Origin: Saccharothrix espanaensis DSM 44229
Lineage (GTDB): Bacteria > Actinomycetota > Actinomycetes > Mycobacteriales > Pseudonocardiaceae
Assembly (NCBI RefSeq): GCF_000328705.1
Contig: NC_019673.1
Span: forward strand, 7,699,501 to 7,763,500
Reading direction: 5' to 3'
Length of the DNA: 64,000 bases
Below, piece after piece: positions 42,001 through 49,426 of this stretch (within the stretch, counting starts at the first letter, position 1; each line of letters starts with the position of its first letter). Position numbers and translations under genes: made by a program. The notes beneath the pieces were generated by a model. The model worked only from the letters and a program-made list of their open reading frames with translations, made no database searches and had not been told where the DNA came from.

Positions 42001-42204
42001 GGGCGCCGGACGGGCGCCGGAGGACTTGGACTTGGCGTCGGACTTCGACGCGTAGGCGTCACGGAGCCGCCGGGCAACGGGTGCCTCGACGGTGCTGGAC
42101 GCGGACTTCACGTACTCGCCCTGGTCGGCGAGCTTCGTCAACAGTTCTTTACTCGTGACACCGAGCTCTTTCGCGAGCTCGTGCACGCGGGCCTTGCCTG
42201 CCAC
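39088..42204 (-). CDS. infB: Translation initiation factor IF-2
   Basis: 1038-aa GTPase that places fMet-tRNA on the small subunit. Order: IF2_N (ELAKELGVTSKELLTKL), a linker of about 340 residues, a basic KRQKRQEYMDNMQAPSVGGV joint, G domain with GHVDHGKT at about 541, then beta-barrels and C2 domain. The linker is first Ala/Pro-rich and then Gly-rich with long (G)n-FRGG and GGPRPG repeats, longer than in most bacteria. The start is GTG. The gene follows ylxR in the nusA operon. Confidence 0.97.
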   Translation of the reverse strand: MAGKARVHELAKELGVTSKELLTKLADQGEYVKSASSTVEAPVARRLRDAYASKSDAKSKSSGARPAPPKPAGDVKSDARPAAPVGKPGPRPVPGPKPVAPKPAAPAPKAPAPAPVAPAAAPAPAAPAAPAAPAPAAASAAPAPAAAPASAPAPAQQGQGGGQQQGGGRPSGPRPGPRAPQQQPAAAQQSPSVVPPKPQAPKPAGARPPRPGNNPFGVGGGAPAPRPQAPRPQAPGGGDRPERGGDRGGSTKPGDSRPAGPRPGGSAGSGGPRPNPGNMPPRPNPGMMPGRPAGPRPGGGGGGGGRPGGGPGGGGRGPGGGGGRPGGGGGGGGGFRGGPGGGGGGGGGGFRGGPGGGGGGGGGGGFRPGGGGGAPAGGGGFRGGGGRPGGGGPGGRGGAAGAFGRPGGPARRGRKSKRQKRQEYMDNMQAPSVGGVRLPKGSGETIRLPRGASLTDFADKINANPASLVQVLFHLGEMVTATQSVSDEILELLGSEMNYVVQVVSPEEEDRELLETFDITYGEDAGDETDLQIRPPVVTVMGHVDHGKTRLLDTIRKAKVAEGEAGGITQHIGAYQVQTELEGNPRLITFIDTPGHEAFTAMRARGANSTDIAVIVVAADDGVMPQTVEAINHAQAANAPIVVAVNKIDKEGANPAKIRQQLTEYGLVAEEYGGDTMFVDISAKQGINIDGLLEAILLTADASLDLRANPDMEAQGVAIEAHLDRGRGPVATVLVQRGSLRVGDSIVAGDAYGRVRRMVDEHGDDVTVATPSRPVQVIGLTSVPGAGDSFLVVEEDRTARQIAERRQARTRNALNAARRKRVSLEDLDAALKETSALTLIIKGDNSGTVEALEDALLKIEVGDDVELRVIHRGVGSVTEGDINLAVAGSAIVLGFNVRAEGKATELANREGVDVRYYTVIYQAIDEIEQALKGMLKPEFEEVQLGRAEIRDVFKSSKVGTIAGCMVLSGEIRRNARARLLRDNNVVQENLPISSLRRFKDDATEVREGFECGLTLGNYADLKVGDVIETFEMREKPRA

Positions 42205-42290
42205 TGCACTCCTCTGGTGATGAGGCCGGCGGCAGTCCCGTCGACCTCGTCTTAACGTCGCGCGTTCATGTCTTCAGCTTCACGGCTGAC

Positions 42291-42635
42291 TCATGACGGG
42301 TCGACCTGCTTCCTTGCTTCCTGCCGGTCGTGAGGCGATCCCACGACCTGTTTCCCGAGCTGCCCGAGGTGTTCGCGAACCCGGTCCGCGTCGAGCGGTC
42401 CCTGGACCCGGAAGGCCCTCGGGAACGCCCTTCGCTTCTCGGCGTCGCGCAGGCAGCCTTCGTCAGGGTGCAGCCAAGCACCCCGACCGGGCAACCTTCG
42501 GCGAGTGTCAGGGACCACGGCCCCGTCCACGACCACCACGCGCAGCAACTCGGAGGACAACGTCCGAGCGCGGCATCCGATGCACGTGCGAACCGGGCCG
42601 TCGTGCGTGAAAACCGATCCCCGACGTCGAACCAC
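42291..42635 (-). CDS. ylxR: YlxR family (DUF448) RNA-binding protein
   Basis: 114-aa protein of the nusA-ylxR-infB block. The RTCIGCR core (C-x2-C) and the GRGAWLHPDEGCL signature are clear, and FPRAFRVQGPLDADRV closes the domain. GTG 42635 gives the family N-terminus. A -10-like GATAGACT lies 5-7 nt upstream, so it may also be transcribed leaderless. Known relatives bind nucleic acid and influence RNase P or other genes. Confidence 0.88.
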   Translation of the reverse strand: MVRRRGSVFTHDGPVRTCIGCRARTLSSELLRVVVVDGAVVPDTRRRLPGRGAWLHPDEGCLRDAEKRRAFPRAFRVQGPLDADRVREHLGQLGKQVVGSPHDRQEARKQVDPS

Positions 42636-42657
42636 TGGGAAGTCTATCCCCTGCCGC

Positions 42658-43680
42658 TCAATCAGCCGAACCGGATGTCGCCGCGCCCGCCGGCGCGGCC
42701 CCACCGGTGTCGGCGTCGCTGCGGATGTCGATGCGCCAGCCGGTCAGCCGCGCGGCCAGCCGGGCGTTCTGGCCCTCCTTGCCGATGGCGAGGGAGAGCT
42801 GGAAGTCCGGGACCACCACGCGCGCCGTCTTGGCCCGCTCGTCGAGCACCCGCACCGAGACAACCTTGGCCGGTGACAAGGCATTCCCGACGAACGTGGC
42901 CGGGTCGTCGGAGTGGTCGATGATGTCGATCTTCTCACCGGCCAGCTCGCTCATGACGTTGCGCACCCGTGCCCCCATGGGCCCGATGCACGCGCCCTTG
43001 GCGTTCACCCCGGGCACCGTCGACCGCACCGCGATCTTCGAACGGTGACCTGCCTCACGTGCCACGGCGGGGATCTCCACGGTGCCGTCGGCGATCTCCG
43101 GGACCTCGAGCGCGAACAGCCTGCGCACGAGGTTCGGGTGCGTCCGCGACAACGTGATCTGGGGACCGCGCGCCCCGCGTGACACGCCGACGACGTAGCA
43201 CTTGAGGCGCGACCCGTGGTCGTAGGTCTCGCCCGGCACCTGCTCGGCCGGCGGGAGGACGCCCTCGGTGTCGCCGACCTGGACGACGACCATGCCGCGG
43301 GCGTTGGCGCGGGCGTCCCGCTGCACCACGCCGCCGATGATCTCGCCCTCCTTGGCGGAGAACTCGCCGAAGGTGCGCTCGTGCTCGGCGTCGCGCAGGC
43401 GCTGGAGGATGACCTGGCGCGCGGTGGTCGCGGCGATGCGGCCGAAGCCCTCCGGCGTGTCGTCCCACTCCTCGGTGACGACGCCGTCCGGCCCGAGGTC
43501 CTGGGCCAGCACCCGGACCACCCCGGTCTTGCGGTCGATCTCGACCCGGGAGTGCGAGTGGTGGCCGTCGGTGTGCTTGTACGCGGTGAGCAGTGCGGTC
43601 TCGATGGCTTCCAGAACGGTGTCGAAGGGGATGTCCTTGTCCCGTTCGATCGCCCGCAGTGCGGCGATGTCGACGTTCAC
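42658..43680 (-). CDS. nusA: Transcription termination/antitermination factor NusA
   Basis: 340-aa RNA polymerase-associated factor: N-terminal domain (MNVDIAALRAIERDKDIPF), S1 (GEIIGGVVQRD), two KH domains (GACIGPMGARVRNVMSEL and LAIGKEGQNARLAARL). The short actinobacterial form lacks the C-terminal acidic repeats. AAGGAGG lies upstream and the GTG overlaps the rimP stop (GTGA). Confidence 0.97.
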   Translation of the reverse strand: MNVDIAALRAIERDKDIPFDTVLEAIETALLTAYKHTDGHHSHSRVEIDRKTGVVRVLAQDLGPDGVVTEEWDDTPEGFGRIAATTARQVILQRLRDAEHERTFGEFSAKEGEIIGGVVQRDARANARGMVVVQVGDTEGVLPPAEQVPGETYDHGSRLKCYVVGVSRGARGPQITLSRTHPNLVRRLFALEVPEIADGTVEIPAVAREAGHRSKIAVRSTVPGVNAKGACIGPMGARVRNVMSELAGEKIDIIDHSDDPATFVGNALSPAKVVSVRVLDERAKTARVVVPDFQLSLAIGKEGQNARLAARLTGWRIDIRSDADTGGAAPAGAATSGSAD

Positions 43681-44201
43681 TCCGACTCCTCCTTCGGACT
43701 AGACCCCTCCAGGAGCGCGAGCTCCTCGACGGGCGGCTGCTTGAACTCGATCTCGACCACGGCCCGCTCGATGGAGCGGTACTCCACCCGCGTGAGCGCA
43801 CCCTGGACCAACAGCGTGACACCGCTGTCGTCGGCGGCCCCGACCCGGCCGAACCACTCGACCTGGTCGGGCTGCTTGACCTTCACCAACCGCAGCCGGG
43901 CGCGCCGCCAGTGACGTGGCCGGGTGAGCGGCCGATCGGCGCCGGGCGAGGTGACTTCAAGCGTGTACGGGCCTGCGATGAGGTGCTCGTTCGCGTCGAG
44001 CGCGGCGGACACGGCACGACTGGCCTGGGCGACCTCGTCGAGCCCGATCCCGTCGTCGCCGTCCACGACCACCTTCACCAGCCTGCGACGCCCAGCCTGG
44101 TTCACGTCGAGCGTTTCGAGGTCGAAGCCGATGGCCTCCACCGCTTCCCGCACGACGGGTGCTAGCTGCGCGGCGAGTTCTCCGCGCGGCGGGCTGGACA
44201 C
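43677..44201 (-). CDS. rimP: Ribosome maturation factor RimP
   Basis: 174-aa two-domain factor for 30S assembly. Core VVDGDDGIGLDEVAQASRAVSAAL and LEVTSPGADRPLTRPRHWRR. GTG 44201 is chosen for AAAGGAG 8 nt upstream. First gene of rimP-nusA-ylxR-infB; overlaps nusA by 4 nt. Confidence 0.95.
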   Translation of the reverse strand: MSSPPRGELAAQLAPVVREAVEAIGFDLETLDVNQAGRRRLVKVVVDGDDGIGLDEVAQASRAVSAALDANEHLIAGPYTLEVTSPGADRPLTRPRHWRRARLRLVKVKQPDQVEWFGRVGAADDSGVTLLVQGALTRVEYRSIERAVVEIEFKQPPVEELALLEGSSPKEESE

Positions 44202-44344
44202 GTGGTGACTCCTTTCAGGTGCAGAAGGGCACGGCAACCCCGGCCGACGCTGCACTCGCCGGCCGTTGGTCGTCCAGACTATCTGGTCCCGGACACCCCG
44301 CACGCGCCCAGCCGATCACCGGAGCTCTGGCAGGATCGGGAACC

Positions 44345-44794
44345 GTGATCGGAAGAACGGCGCTCAGCAGGCGCGCACTCCTGGTGGCGGCCACCACCGC
44401 GCCCCTGGCAGCAGCGTGCACCACACCCCCGCCGGAGCCACTCCCACCGGACCCGCTGGCGGAGCTGGTGCGCACGGCGAGAGCCGACACCGCCCTGGCC
44501 ACAGCCCTGGGCGCGACGGAAACGGCGGCCGCGAGAACCCAGCACGCGGACAAGCTCCAGGCGGAGGTGGACCGGGCGACCCCGAAGGTCCCCGGCACGT
44601 CCGCCACCCAGCCGCAGAGCACGTCGACCCCGCCGGCACCCCCGGCGAACCCGACGAGAGAGGCGCTGGTCACGAATTTGCAGACGGCCCAGAAGCAGGC
44701 AGCGGACCTGGCCGTGACAGCGCCGACGCACCGCGCGGGCCTCCTGGCCTCCGTGTCGGCGGGCTGCGCCGCCCTCGTGGAGGCCCTCGCGTGA
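44345..44794 (+). CDS. Putative Tat lipoprotein
   Basis: 149-aa exported lipoprotein. RTALSRRALLVAATTAPLAAAC contains twin arginines and a lipobox (LAAAC) with Cys near residue 25, so Tat export and lipidation are likely. The mature part is a Pro-rich linker plus an Ala-rich helical domain. Function unknown. CAGGAT lies 8 nt before the GTG. Its stop overlaps the DUF4439 gene (GTGA), so both products should act together at the membrane. Confidence 0.8.
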   Translation: MIGRTALSRRALLVAATTAPLAAACTTPPPEPLPPDPLAELVRTARADTALATALGATETAAARTQHADKLQAEVDRATPKVPGTSATQPQSTSTPPAPPANPTREALVTNLQTAQKQAADLAVTAPTHRAGLLASVSAGCAALVEALA

Positions 44795-45252
44795 ACCAGA
44801 GCAACACCCCCAGCAGCGCCCCGAGCAGCGTGGACGCCCTGCAAGAAGCGCTGGCCGCCGAACACGCCGCAGTGTGGACTTACGGCTTGGTCAGCGCGTT
44901 CATCGACGACCAGGCCCCGGCCGTGGCCGAAGGCGCGAACGCCCACCGGGCCCGCCGCGACACCACCGAACGCGCACTGCGGGACGCCGGAGCCCAACCC
45001 CGCCCCCCGGCCCCGGCCTACCTGCCACCCCAACCCGTGGACAGCGCGACATCGGCGATCGCCGCACTGATAGCCGTGGAAACGGACGCGTGCGCGGCCT
45101 GGCGAGGCGTGATGGAAAGAACGGACGACCAGCCCCAGCGAAAATCAGCCCTGGACGCCCTGACCCAATCCGCGATCAGAGCCACCCGCTGGCGCAAAAC
45201 AGCCGGAATAACCCCCGCAGCAACCCCCCTACCCGGCACCGCAGTAGGCTAA
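44791..45252 (+). CDS. Ferritin-like DUF4439 protein
   Basis: 153-aa all-helical protein with the DUF4439 pattern LQEALAAEHAAVWTYGLVSAF, E-x-H spaced Glu/His residues (AAEHAAVWTYG, ANAHRARRDTTE, VETDACAAWRG). The fold is ferritin-like but a complete diiron ligand set is not obvious. No signal peptide. Coupled to the preceding lipoprotein. Confidence 0.86.
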   Translation: MNQSNTPSSAPSSVDALQEALAAEHAAVWTYGLVSAFIDDQAPAVAEGANAHRARRDTTERALRDAGAQPRPPAPAYLPPQPVDSATSAIAALIAVETDACAAWRGVMERTDDQPQRKSALDALTQSAIRATRWRKTAGITPAATPLPGTAVG

Positions 45253-45312
45253 AAAACAGCAGTCGAAACGCTGAACACAACCACCCAGAAACACCTGAAA
45301 ACTTCCCCCCGA

Positions 45313-45442
45313 GTCGTGTTCTCCCCGTATGGCCTGCGCGCAGCGAACCGCGCTTGAGCAGGTAGCGCAAGCACGCTTTTCGCTTGCGCTACCTGCTCAA
45401 GGGTGGTTGTCTTCAGACCAGGCCATACGGGGAGAACACGAC
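45313..45442. repeat. 130-bp nested palindrome between convergent genes
   Basis: Outer arms of 24 bp are perfect inverted copies (45313-45336 and 45419-45442, starting GTCGTGTTCTCC and ending in its complement). Inside them a second perfect 18-bp pair (45354-45371 and 45383-45400, arm TTGAGCAGGTAGCGCAAG) encloses an 11-nt loop. Unpaired 17- and 18-nt strands separate inner and outer stems. It lies between the 3' ends of the DUF4439 gene and the 45522 gene and could terminate both. Confidence 0.88.
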
Positions 45443-45521
45443 GGACGCCCTTCTCCCCCGGCGGCCTGCCCAGCGGCGAGCGTAGCTCTAAAACTCTCAC
45501 TCACCACCCTCGTCCCACCCC

Positions 45522-46487
45522 TCACACCAACTCGCTCACCAACCGAAACGCGTCATTCGAAACCTTCTTCATCAACGCGTTGTGGGCAGCTTCGTCGGCC
45601 CCGTGCTGAACGGTGTCGGACTCGATGATGACCACGTCCCGGTCCTGCTGCCGAGCCGCGAACCCGCCCGTTCCCAGCGACTTCAACCCGGGCACCTGCA
45701 CAGCCCCGTCCTTCACCAGGTCGTTGACGTTCCCGGTGCCGTCCCGGCTGGTCAGCTCCTTCAACTTCGTGGCGTCGTCCAGCGACTTCATCCGCACTAC
45801 AGACACGGACGTGTACACAGTTCGCCCGTCCGGGGTAGTCGTCGTGAACAATCCCCGGGTCAACTGCTGACAAGGCGTGGCCGTCAGGAAGGTCTTCGTC
45901 TCCCCGTAGGCGTGCGAGGCGCACTGGCTGTCCTTCAACGCCTCCGGCACCTGCGGCGACCGCGCGAAGGTGAACTCGCCGACCGGCTTGGACGTAGTAC
46001 TGGGTGGGGACGACACCGGCGTCTCCTTGGGCATGACCACCAGCCAGATCAACCCCGACACCACAGCCACCCCGACCAGCCCGGCCCCCTTGAGCAACCA
46101 GCCCTTCTTCGCACTCCCCGAACTGGCGTTCCGCGGTTTCACGTTTCCCGGTTTGACGTTCACCGGCCGACGACCAGGCTCCGAGGACTCCAGCAGCGAG
46201 TCGAGCTGCCCCATCTCGGACCGCCGCATCCGAGCCGTGTCCGCCGGCCCCGGTGCGCCCTGCGGGTACGGCGCACCAACCCCCTGCGCCCCTCCCTGCG
46301 CCACGGGCCCCTGCACTACCGGCCCCTGCGCTCCAGACCCGTGCACTCCAGACCCGTGCACCACAGGCCCCTGCGCTCCAGGTCCGTGCGTTCCAGGCAC
46401 CGGCCCACCAGCCGGCCCCGGCGGCGAGCCCGAGATGCGGGGTAACCGCTGCGTCACCTCTTCAGGTGATTCGGGAGGTACAGACAC
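45522..46487 (-). CDS. Single-pass membrane protein, low-complexity N-terminus, extracellular domain
   Basis: 321-aa protein: cytoplasmic Pro/Gly/His/Gln-rich tail with HGSG/AQGP/VQGP repeats (about 25-85), one TM (KGAGLVGVAVVSGLIWLVVM, near 130-150), a Ser/Thr/Pro linker, and an exported domain of about 150 aa with two cysteines (SQCASHAYG, ATPCQQL). Same architecture as the 50500-52199 proteins. Function unknown. The GTG start has TACGGT 8 nt upstream. It lies 25 nt downstream of the aminotransferase gene stop. Confidence 0.82.
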   Translation of the reverse strand: MSVPPESPEEVTQRLPRISGSPPGPAGGPVPGTHGPGAQGPVVHGSGVHGSGAQGPVVQGPVAQGGAQGVGAPYPQGAPGPADTARMRRSEMGQLDSLLESSEPGRRPVNVKPGNVKPRNASSGSAKKGWLLKGAGLVGVAVVSGLIWLVVMPKETPVSSPPSTTSKPVGEFTFARSPQVPEALKDSQCASHAYGETKTFLTATPCQQLTRGLFTTTTPDGRTVYTSVSVVRMKSLDDATKLKELTSRDGTGNVNDLVKDGAVQVPGLKSLGTGGFAARQQDRDVVIIESDTVQHGADEAAHNALMKKVSNDAFRLVSELV

Positions 46488-46512
46488 AAACAGTCACCGT
46501 AACGGACGACGC

Positions 46513-47580
46513 CTACCGAAGCGCTTCGAGCACAAGATCCACGTCTTCCGCCGTGTTGTACAGGTGGAACCCCAACCGCACCCGACCTGCACGAACAGCC
46601 GACCTCACCCCCGCTGCCGCCAACCTCTCACCAACACCCCGCCCCACCCCCACACCCGCACCTCCACCGACTCCGGCCCCAGCACCCACCTCCGCCAACG
46701 ACAGCGACAGCGACACGATCGCCGACCCTCGCGGCTCCATCCCCATCCCCGCCAGCAACGAATCCGCCAACCCCACGTTGTGATCCCGCACCGCCGCCAT
46801 GTCCAACGATGCCACGTAAGGCAACGCGGCAGCCGCCCCGAACTGCGACAACCACACCGGCGAGATGTCCAGCCGCCGCGCGTCCGAGGCCAGGCGCAGC
46901 GGCAGGCCGTAGACCGAGGTCCAGGGGTCCTCACCGGCCCACCAGTTGGCCGCGACGGGCACCGCCGCCTCCACCCCGCGGGGTGAGCACGCCAACCACG
47001 CGCACCCGCGCGGCGACATCAGCCACTTGTACCCGGCCGCCACGGTCCAGTCGGCCCACTCCAGCGACAGCGGCAGCCAGCCCACCGCTTGTGAGGCGTC
47101 CAGCAGCACCGGCACCCCGGTGGCGCGCAGCCCGTCCAGGTCGGCGATCCGCCCGTCGGCCGACTGCACCACGCTCACCGCCACCAGGTCGTACCCGGCC
47201 GCAGCGGCCACCAGGCCGTCCAACGGCACTTCGGTGACCTGCAAGCCGCGTGCCGCGAACGGGAACGTCAACGACGTGAAGTCCCCTTCGGCGACCAGCA
47301 CCCGGGCTCCGAGCGGTAGCGACGCGGCCACCATCGCCACCATCTGGCCCACGGACGCCCCGCCGGCCACCCGGTTCGCCGGCACGCCGACCAGTCGCCC
47401 GAACGCCTCGCGGGCAACCGTCACCACCTTGTCCACCGCGTCGGGCGAGTCGACCCCGGACCCCCACCGCGTCACCGCGGCCGCCACCTCGGACGCCACC
47501 GCCACCGGCGGGACCCCGATGCTGGCCGTGTTCAGGTATCCGACCGGCACGTCGAACGCAGAGCCGAAGGCAGTTCGCAT
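46513..47580 (-). CDS. PLP-dependent class V aminotransferase / cysteine desulfurase-like
   Basis: 355-aa fold-type I enzyme. The PLP lysine is in AAGYKWLMSPRG and the aspartate in VPVLLDASQAVG. It resembles the isopenicillin-N-epimerase-like branch rather than IscS (no cysteine loop). Near the C-terminus a low-complexity GAGAGVGGGAGVGVGRG insert interrupts the small domain, just before VRLGFHLYNTAEDVD. The ATG is preceded by TAGGGAT at about 5-6 nt. Substrate unknown. Confidence 0.85.
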   Translation of the reverse strand: MRTAFGSAFDVPVGYLNTASIGVPPVAVASEVAAAVTRWGSGVDSPDAVDKVVTVAREAFGRLVGVPANRVAGGASVGQMVAMVAASLPLGARVLVAEGDFTSLTFPFAARGLQVTEVPLDGLVAAAAGYDLVAVSVVQSADGRIADLDGLRATGVPVLLDASQAVGWLPLSLEWADWTVAAGYKWLMSPRGCAWLACSPRGVEAAVPVAANWWAGEDPWTSVYGLPLRLASDARRLDISPVWLSQFGAAAALPYVASLDMAAVRDHNVGLADSLLAGMGMEPRGSAIVSLSLSLAEVGAGAGVGGGAGVGVGRGVGERLAAAGVRSAVRAGRVRLGFHLYNTAEDVDLVLEALR

Positions 47581-47638
47581 CTCACATCCCTACCAACGAG
47601 CCACCCTCACGTCCACCACGAACCGACGATCCCAGGGC

Positions 47639-48115
47639 TCACACTTCAGCCGACGCCCGTTCATCCGGGGAACCGGCCTTCAGGCGCGCGTAAACCTGCT
47701 TGCGGACCCGCGCCACCACGGTCCCGTCCTCGGCCACCACGTCCACCGGGAACCACAGCAACGCCTTGCCGCCCTCGGCCGCCTGCGATCGCAGGTCGTC
47801 CACCTGCTCTTCAGCCAACCGGAACTCCGCGTAGACGGTCCCGCGCCCCGGCCGCACGAACTCGATCTCGCCCGCGCGGTCCCACACCACGTGCTCGCGG
47901 CCCAGGTGCCGCAGGACCATCAGCATCCAGAACGGGTCGGTCATCGCGAACAGCGAGCCGCCGAAGTGCGTGCCGACGTAGTTCCGGTTGAACCACCTCA
48001 GCCGCATCCGGACCTTCGCGTACCGGTAGTCGTCGGACAGTTCCACGACGCGGATGCCGGCGAACAGGAACGGCGGCCACAGGTTCATGCCCCGCCGCAG
48101 ACGAGAAGCCTTCAT
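47639..48115 (-). CDS. DUF4442 hotdog-fold protein (PaaI-like thioesterase)
   Basis: 158-aa hotdog protein of the DUF4442/YiiD type. Pattern NLWPPFLFAGIRV, RWFNRNYVGTHFGGSLFAMTDPFWML, IEFVRPGRGTVYAEF. Probably hydrolyses or binds acyl-CoA thioesters. ATG 48115 (MKASRL) is chosen over 48124 because the -10 box TAACAT ends exactly 7 nt before it. A 16-bp palindrome overlaps that box. Confidence 0.85.
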   Translation of the reverse strand: MKASRLRRGMNLWPPFLFAGIRVVELSDDYRYAKVRMRLRWFNRNYVGTHFGGSLFAMTDPFWMLMVLRHLGREHVVWDRAGEIEFVRPGRGTVYAEFRLAEEQVDDLRSQAAEGGKALLWFPVDVVAEDGTVVARVRKQVYARLKAGSPDERASAEV

Positions 48116-48124
48116 ACCCGGCAT

Positions 48125-48140
48125 GTTACCCGCGAGTAAC
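48125..48140. promoter_or_regulatory. Palindromic operator GTTAC-N6-GTAAC at the DUF4442 promoter
   Basis: GTTACCCGCGAGTAAC is a palindrome with one mismatched pair; the right arm on the minus strand runs into the -10 box TAACAT. TTAC-N6-GTAA palindromes are typical of TetR-family repressors of acyl-CoA genes, but the regulator is not in the window. Confidence 0.45.
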
Positions 48141-48156
48141 CCATCACCGGGACAGC

Positions 48157-48933
48157 TCACCGCAAAGAGAGGATGTTGCCCGTCACACGCCCGCCCGCGT
48201 CCGAGCACAGGAACGCCACCACCGACGCCACCTCCTCGGGCAACGCGACCGGAAACTGCCCTCGGACGCTCTCCGACACCCACCCGGTATCCGTCACCCC
48301 CGGTTTGACCATGTTCGCGGTCACCCCGTGCGACCACAGTTCAGCCGCGGCGGACATCGTGTAGCTGTTCAACGCCGCCTTGGCCGCCCCGTACGACACC
48401 TCGCCCGGGAATCCGTCCGGCGACCCCGACGTCAGCCCGACGATCCGGCCCCAGTTGCCGCCGCGCGCCAAGTGCCTCCGCGCGAACTCCGCGATCAACA
48501 GCGCCCCGGCCCGCGCGTCCACCGCGAACTGCGCGTCGAACGTCTGCGGGACCACGGCCCGCTGGATTCGTCCGAACTGGTCGGTCCCGTGGGCCAGGAA
48601 CGTGTCCTGCACCCACCCCGACGCGTTGTTGACCAGCACGTCCACCGGCCCGAACAACCGCTCCGCCGTGTCGAACAGCGACGCCGGCGCGTTCCCGTCC
48701 GTCAGGTCGACCTCCACGGCGTGCGCCCGGCCGCCGGCTTCGGCGATGGCCTCGACCACCGACTCCGCCCCGCTCTCCCGGGCGCTGAAGTACTCCGCCG
48801 GCACGCCGGGGTCCGGCGCGGGCGAGTAGCGGAGGAACGTGATCAGGACCTGGACGCCCTGGGCCGCCAGCGCCCGCGCGGTCGCCGCGCCGATCCCCTG
48901 GTTCGCCCCGGTCACGATGGCTGTGTGCTGCAC
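48157..48933 (-). CDS. Short-chain dehydrogenase/reductase
   Basis: 258-aa SDR oxidoreductase. Cofactor motif TGANQGIGAAT (TGxxxGxG) at 8-18; NNASG; catalytic Ser in LTSGSPDG and YGAAK (YxxxK); C-terminal MVKPGVTDTGW. NAD(P)H-dependent; substrate unknown. CAGGAT lies 7 nt before the GTG. Confidence 0.9.
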   Translation of the reverse strand: MQHTAIVTGANQGIGAATARALAAQGVQVLITFLRYSPAPDPGVPAEYFSARESGAESVVEAIAEAGGRAHAVEVDLTDGNAPASLFDTAERLFGPVDVLVNNASGWVQDTFLAHGTDQFGRIQRAVVPQTFDAQFAVDARAGALLIAEFARRHLARGGNWGRIVGLTSGSPDGFPGEVSYGAAKAALNSYTMSAAAELWSHGVTANMVKPGVTDTGWVSESVRGQFPVALPEEVASVVAFLCSDAGGRVTGNILSLR

Positions 48934-49018
48934 AGCCGGGATCCTGCCTGATCATGGCTTCGCGAGCAGGTGATTTTCGCCCGGGACACCGCGCCCTCAG
49001 CGCCTAGAATCGCCGCCC

Positions 49019-49426
49019 ATGCGCAGTGAAGAAGTCGAGATCCGCACCGGCACCGACGAGGTCGTCCACGACCTGACCAGGACTTGCGAGGAGTTCCTGA
49101 GCGAGGTCGACGGCGACGGCCTCCTGCACGTCTGGGTGCCGCACGCCACCGCCGGCCTGGCCGTCCTGGAGACCGGCGCCGGCAGCGACGACGACCTGCT
49201 GGCCGCCCTGCGGGACATCCTGCCCGGCGACGACCGCTGGCGGCACCGGCACGGGACGCCCGGCCACGGCCGTGACCACGTGCTGCCCGCGCTGGTGCCG
49301 CCGTACGCGACGATCCCCGTCCTAGGGGGCGTGCTGGCGCTCGGCACCTGGCAGTCGATCTGCCTCGTCGACACCAACGTCGACAACCCCGTCCGCAAGG
49401 TCCGGCTGAGCTTCCTCTCCTCCTAG
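49019..49426 (+). CDS. YjbQ/UPF0047 family protein
   Basis: 135-aa single-domain protein of the secondary thiamine-phosphate-synthase (UPF0047) family. Typical blocks: DGLLHVWVPHATAGLAVLE, HGRDHVLPALV, LALGTWQSICLVDTNVD with a clustered His/Asp/Glu site. The -10 TAGAAT is 8 nt before the ATG. Its last 105 nt overlap the 3' end of the next gene on the other strand. Confidence 0.93.
   Translation: MRSEEVEIRTGTDEVVHDLTRTCEEFLSEVDGDGLLHVWVPHATAGLAVLETGAGSDDDLLAALRDILPGDDRWRHRHGTPGHGRDHVLPALVPPYATIPVLGGVLALGTWQSICLVDTNVDNPVRKVRLSFLSS

Noticed and set aside
45249..45500. 83-codon minus-strand ORF across the 130-bp palindrome
   Set aside because: It reads through both palindrome arms, giving mirrored peptide parts; no ribosome site, and the DNA structure explains the open frame.
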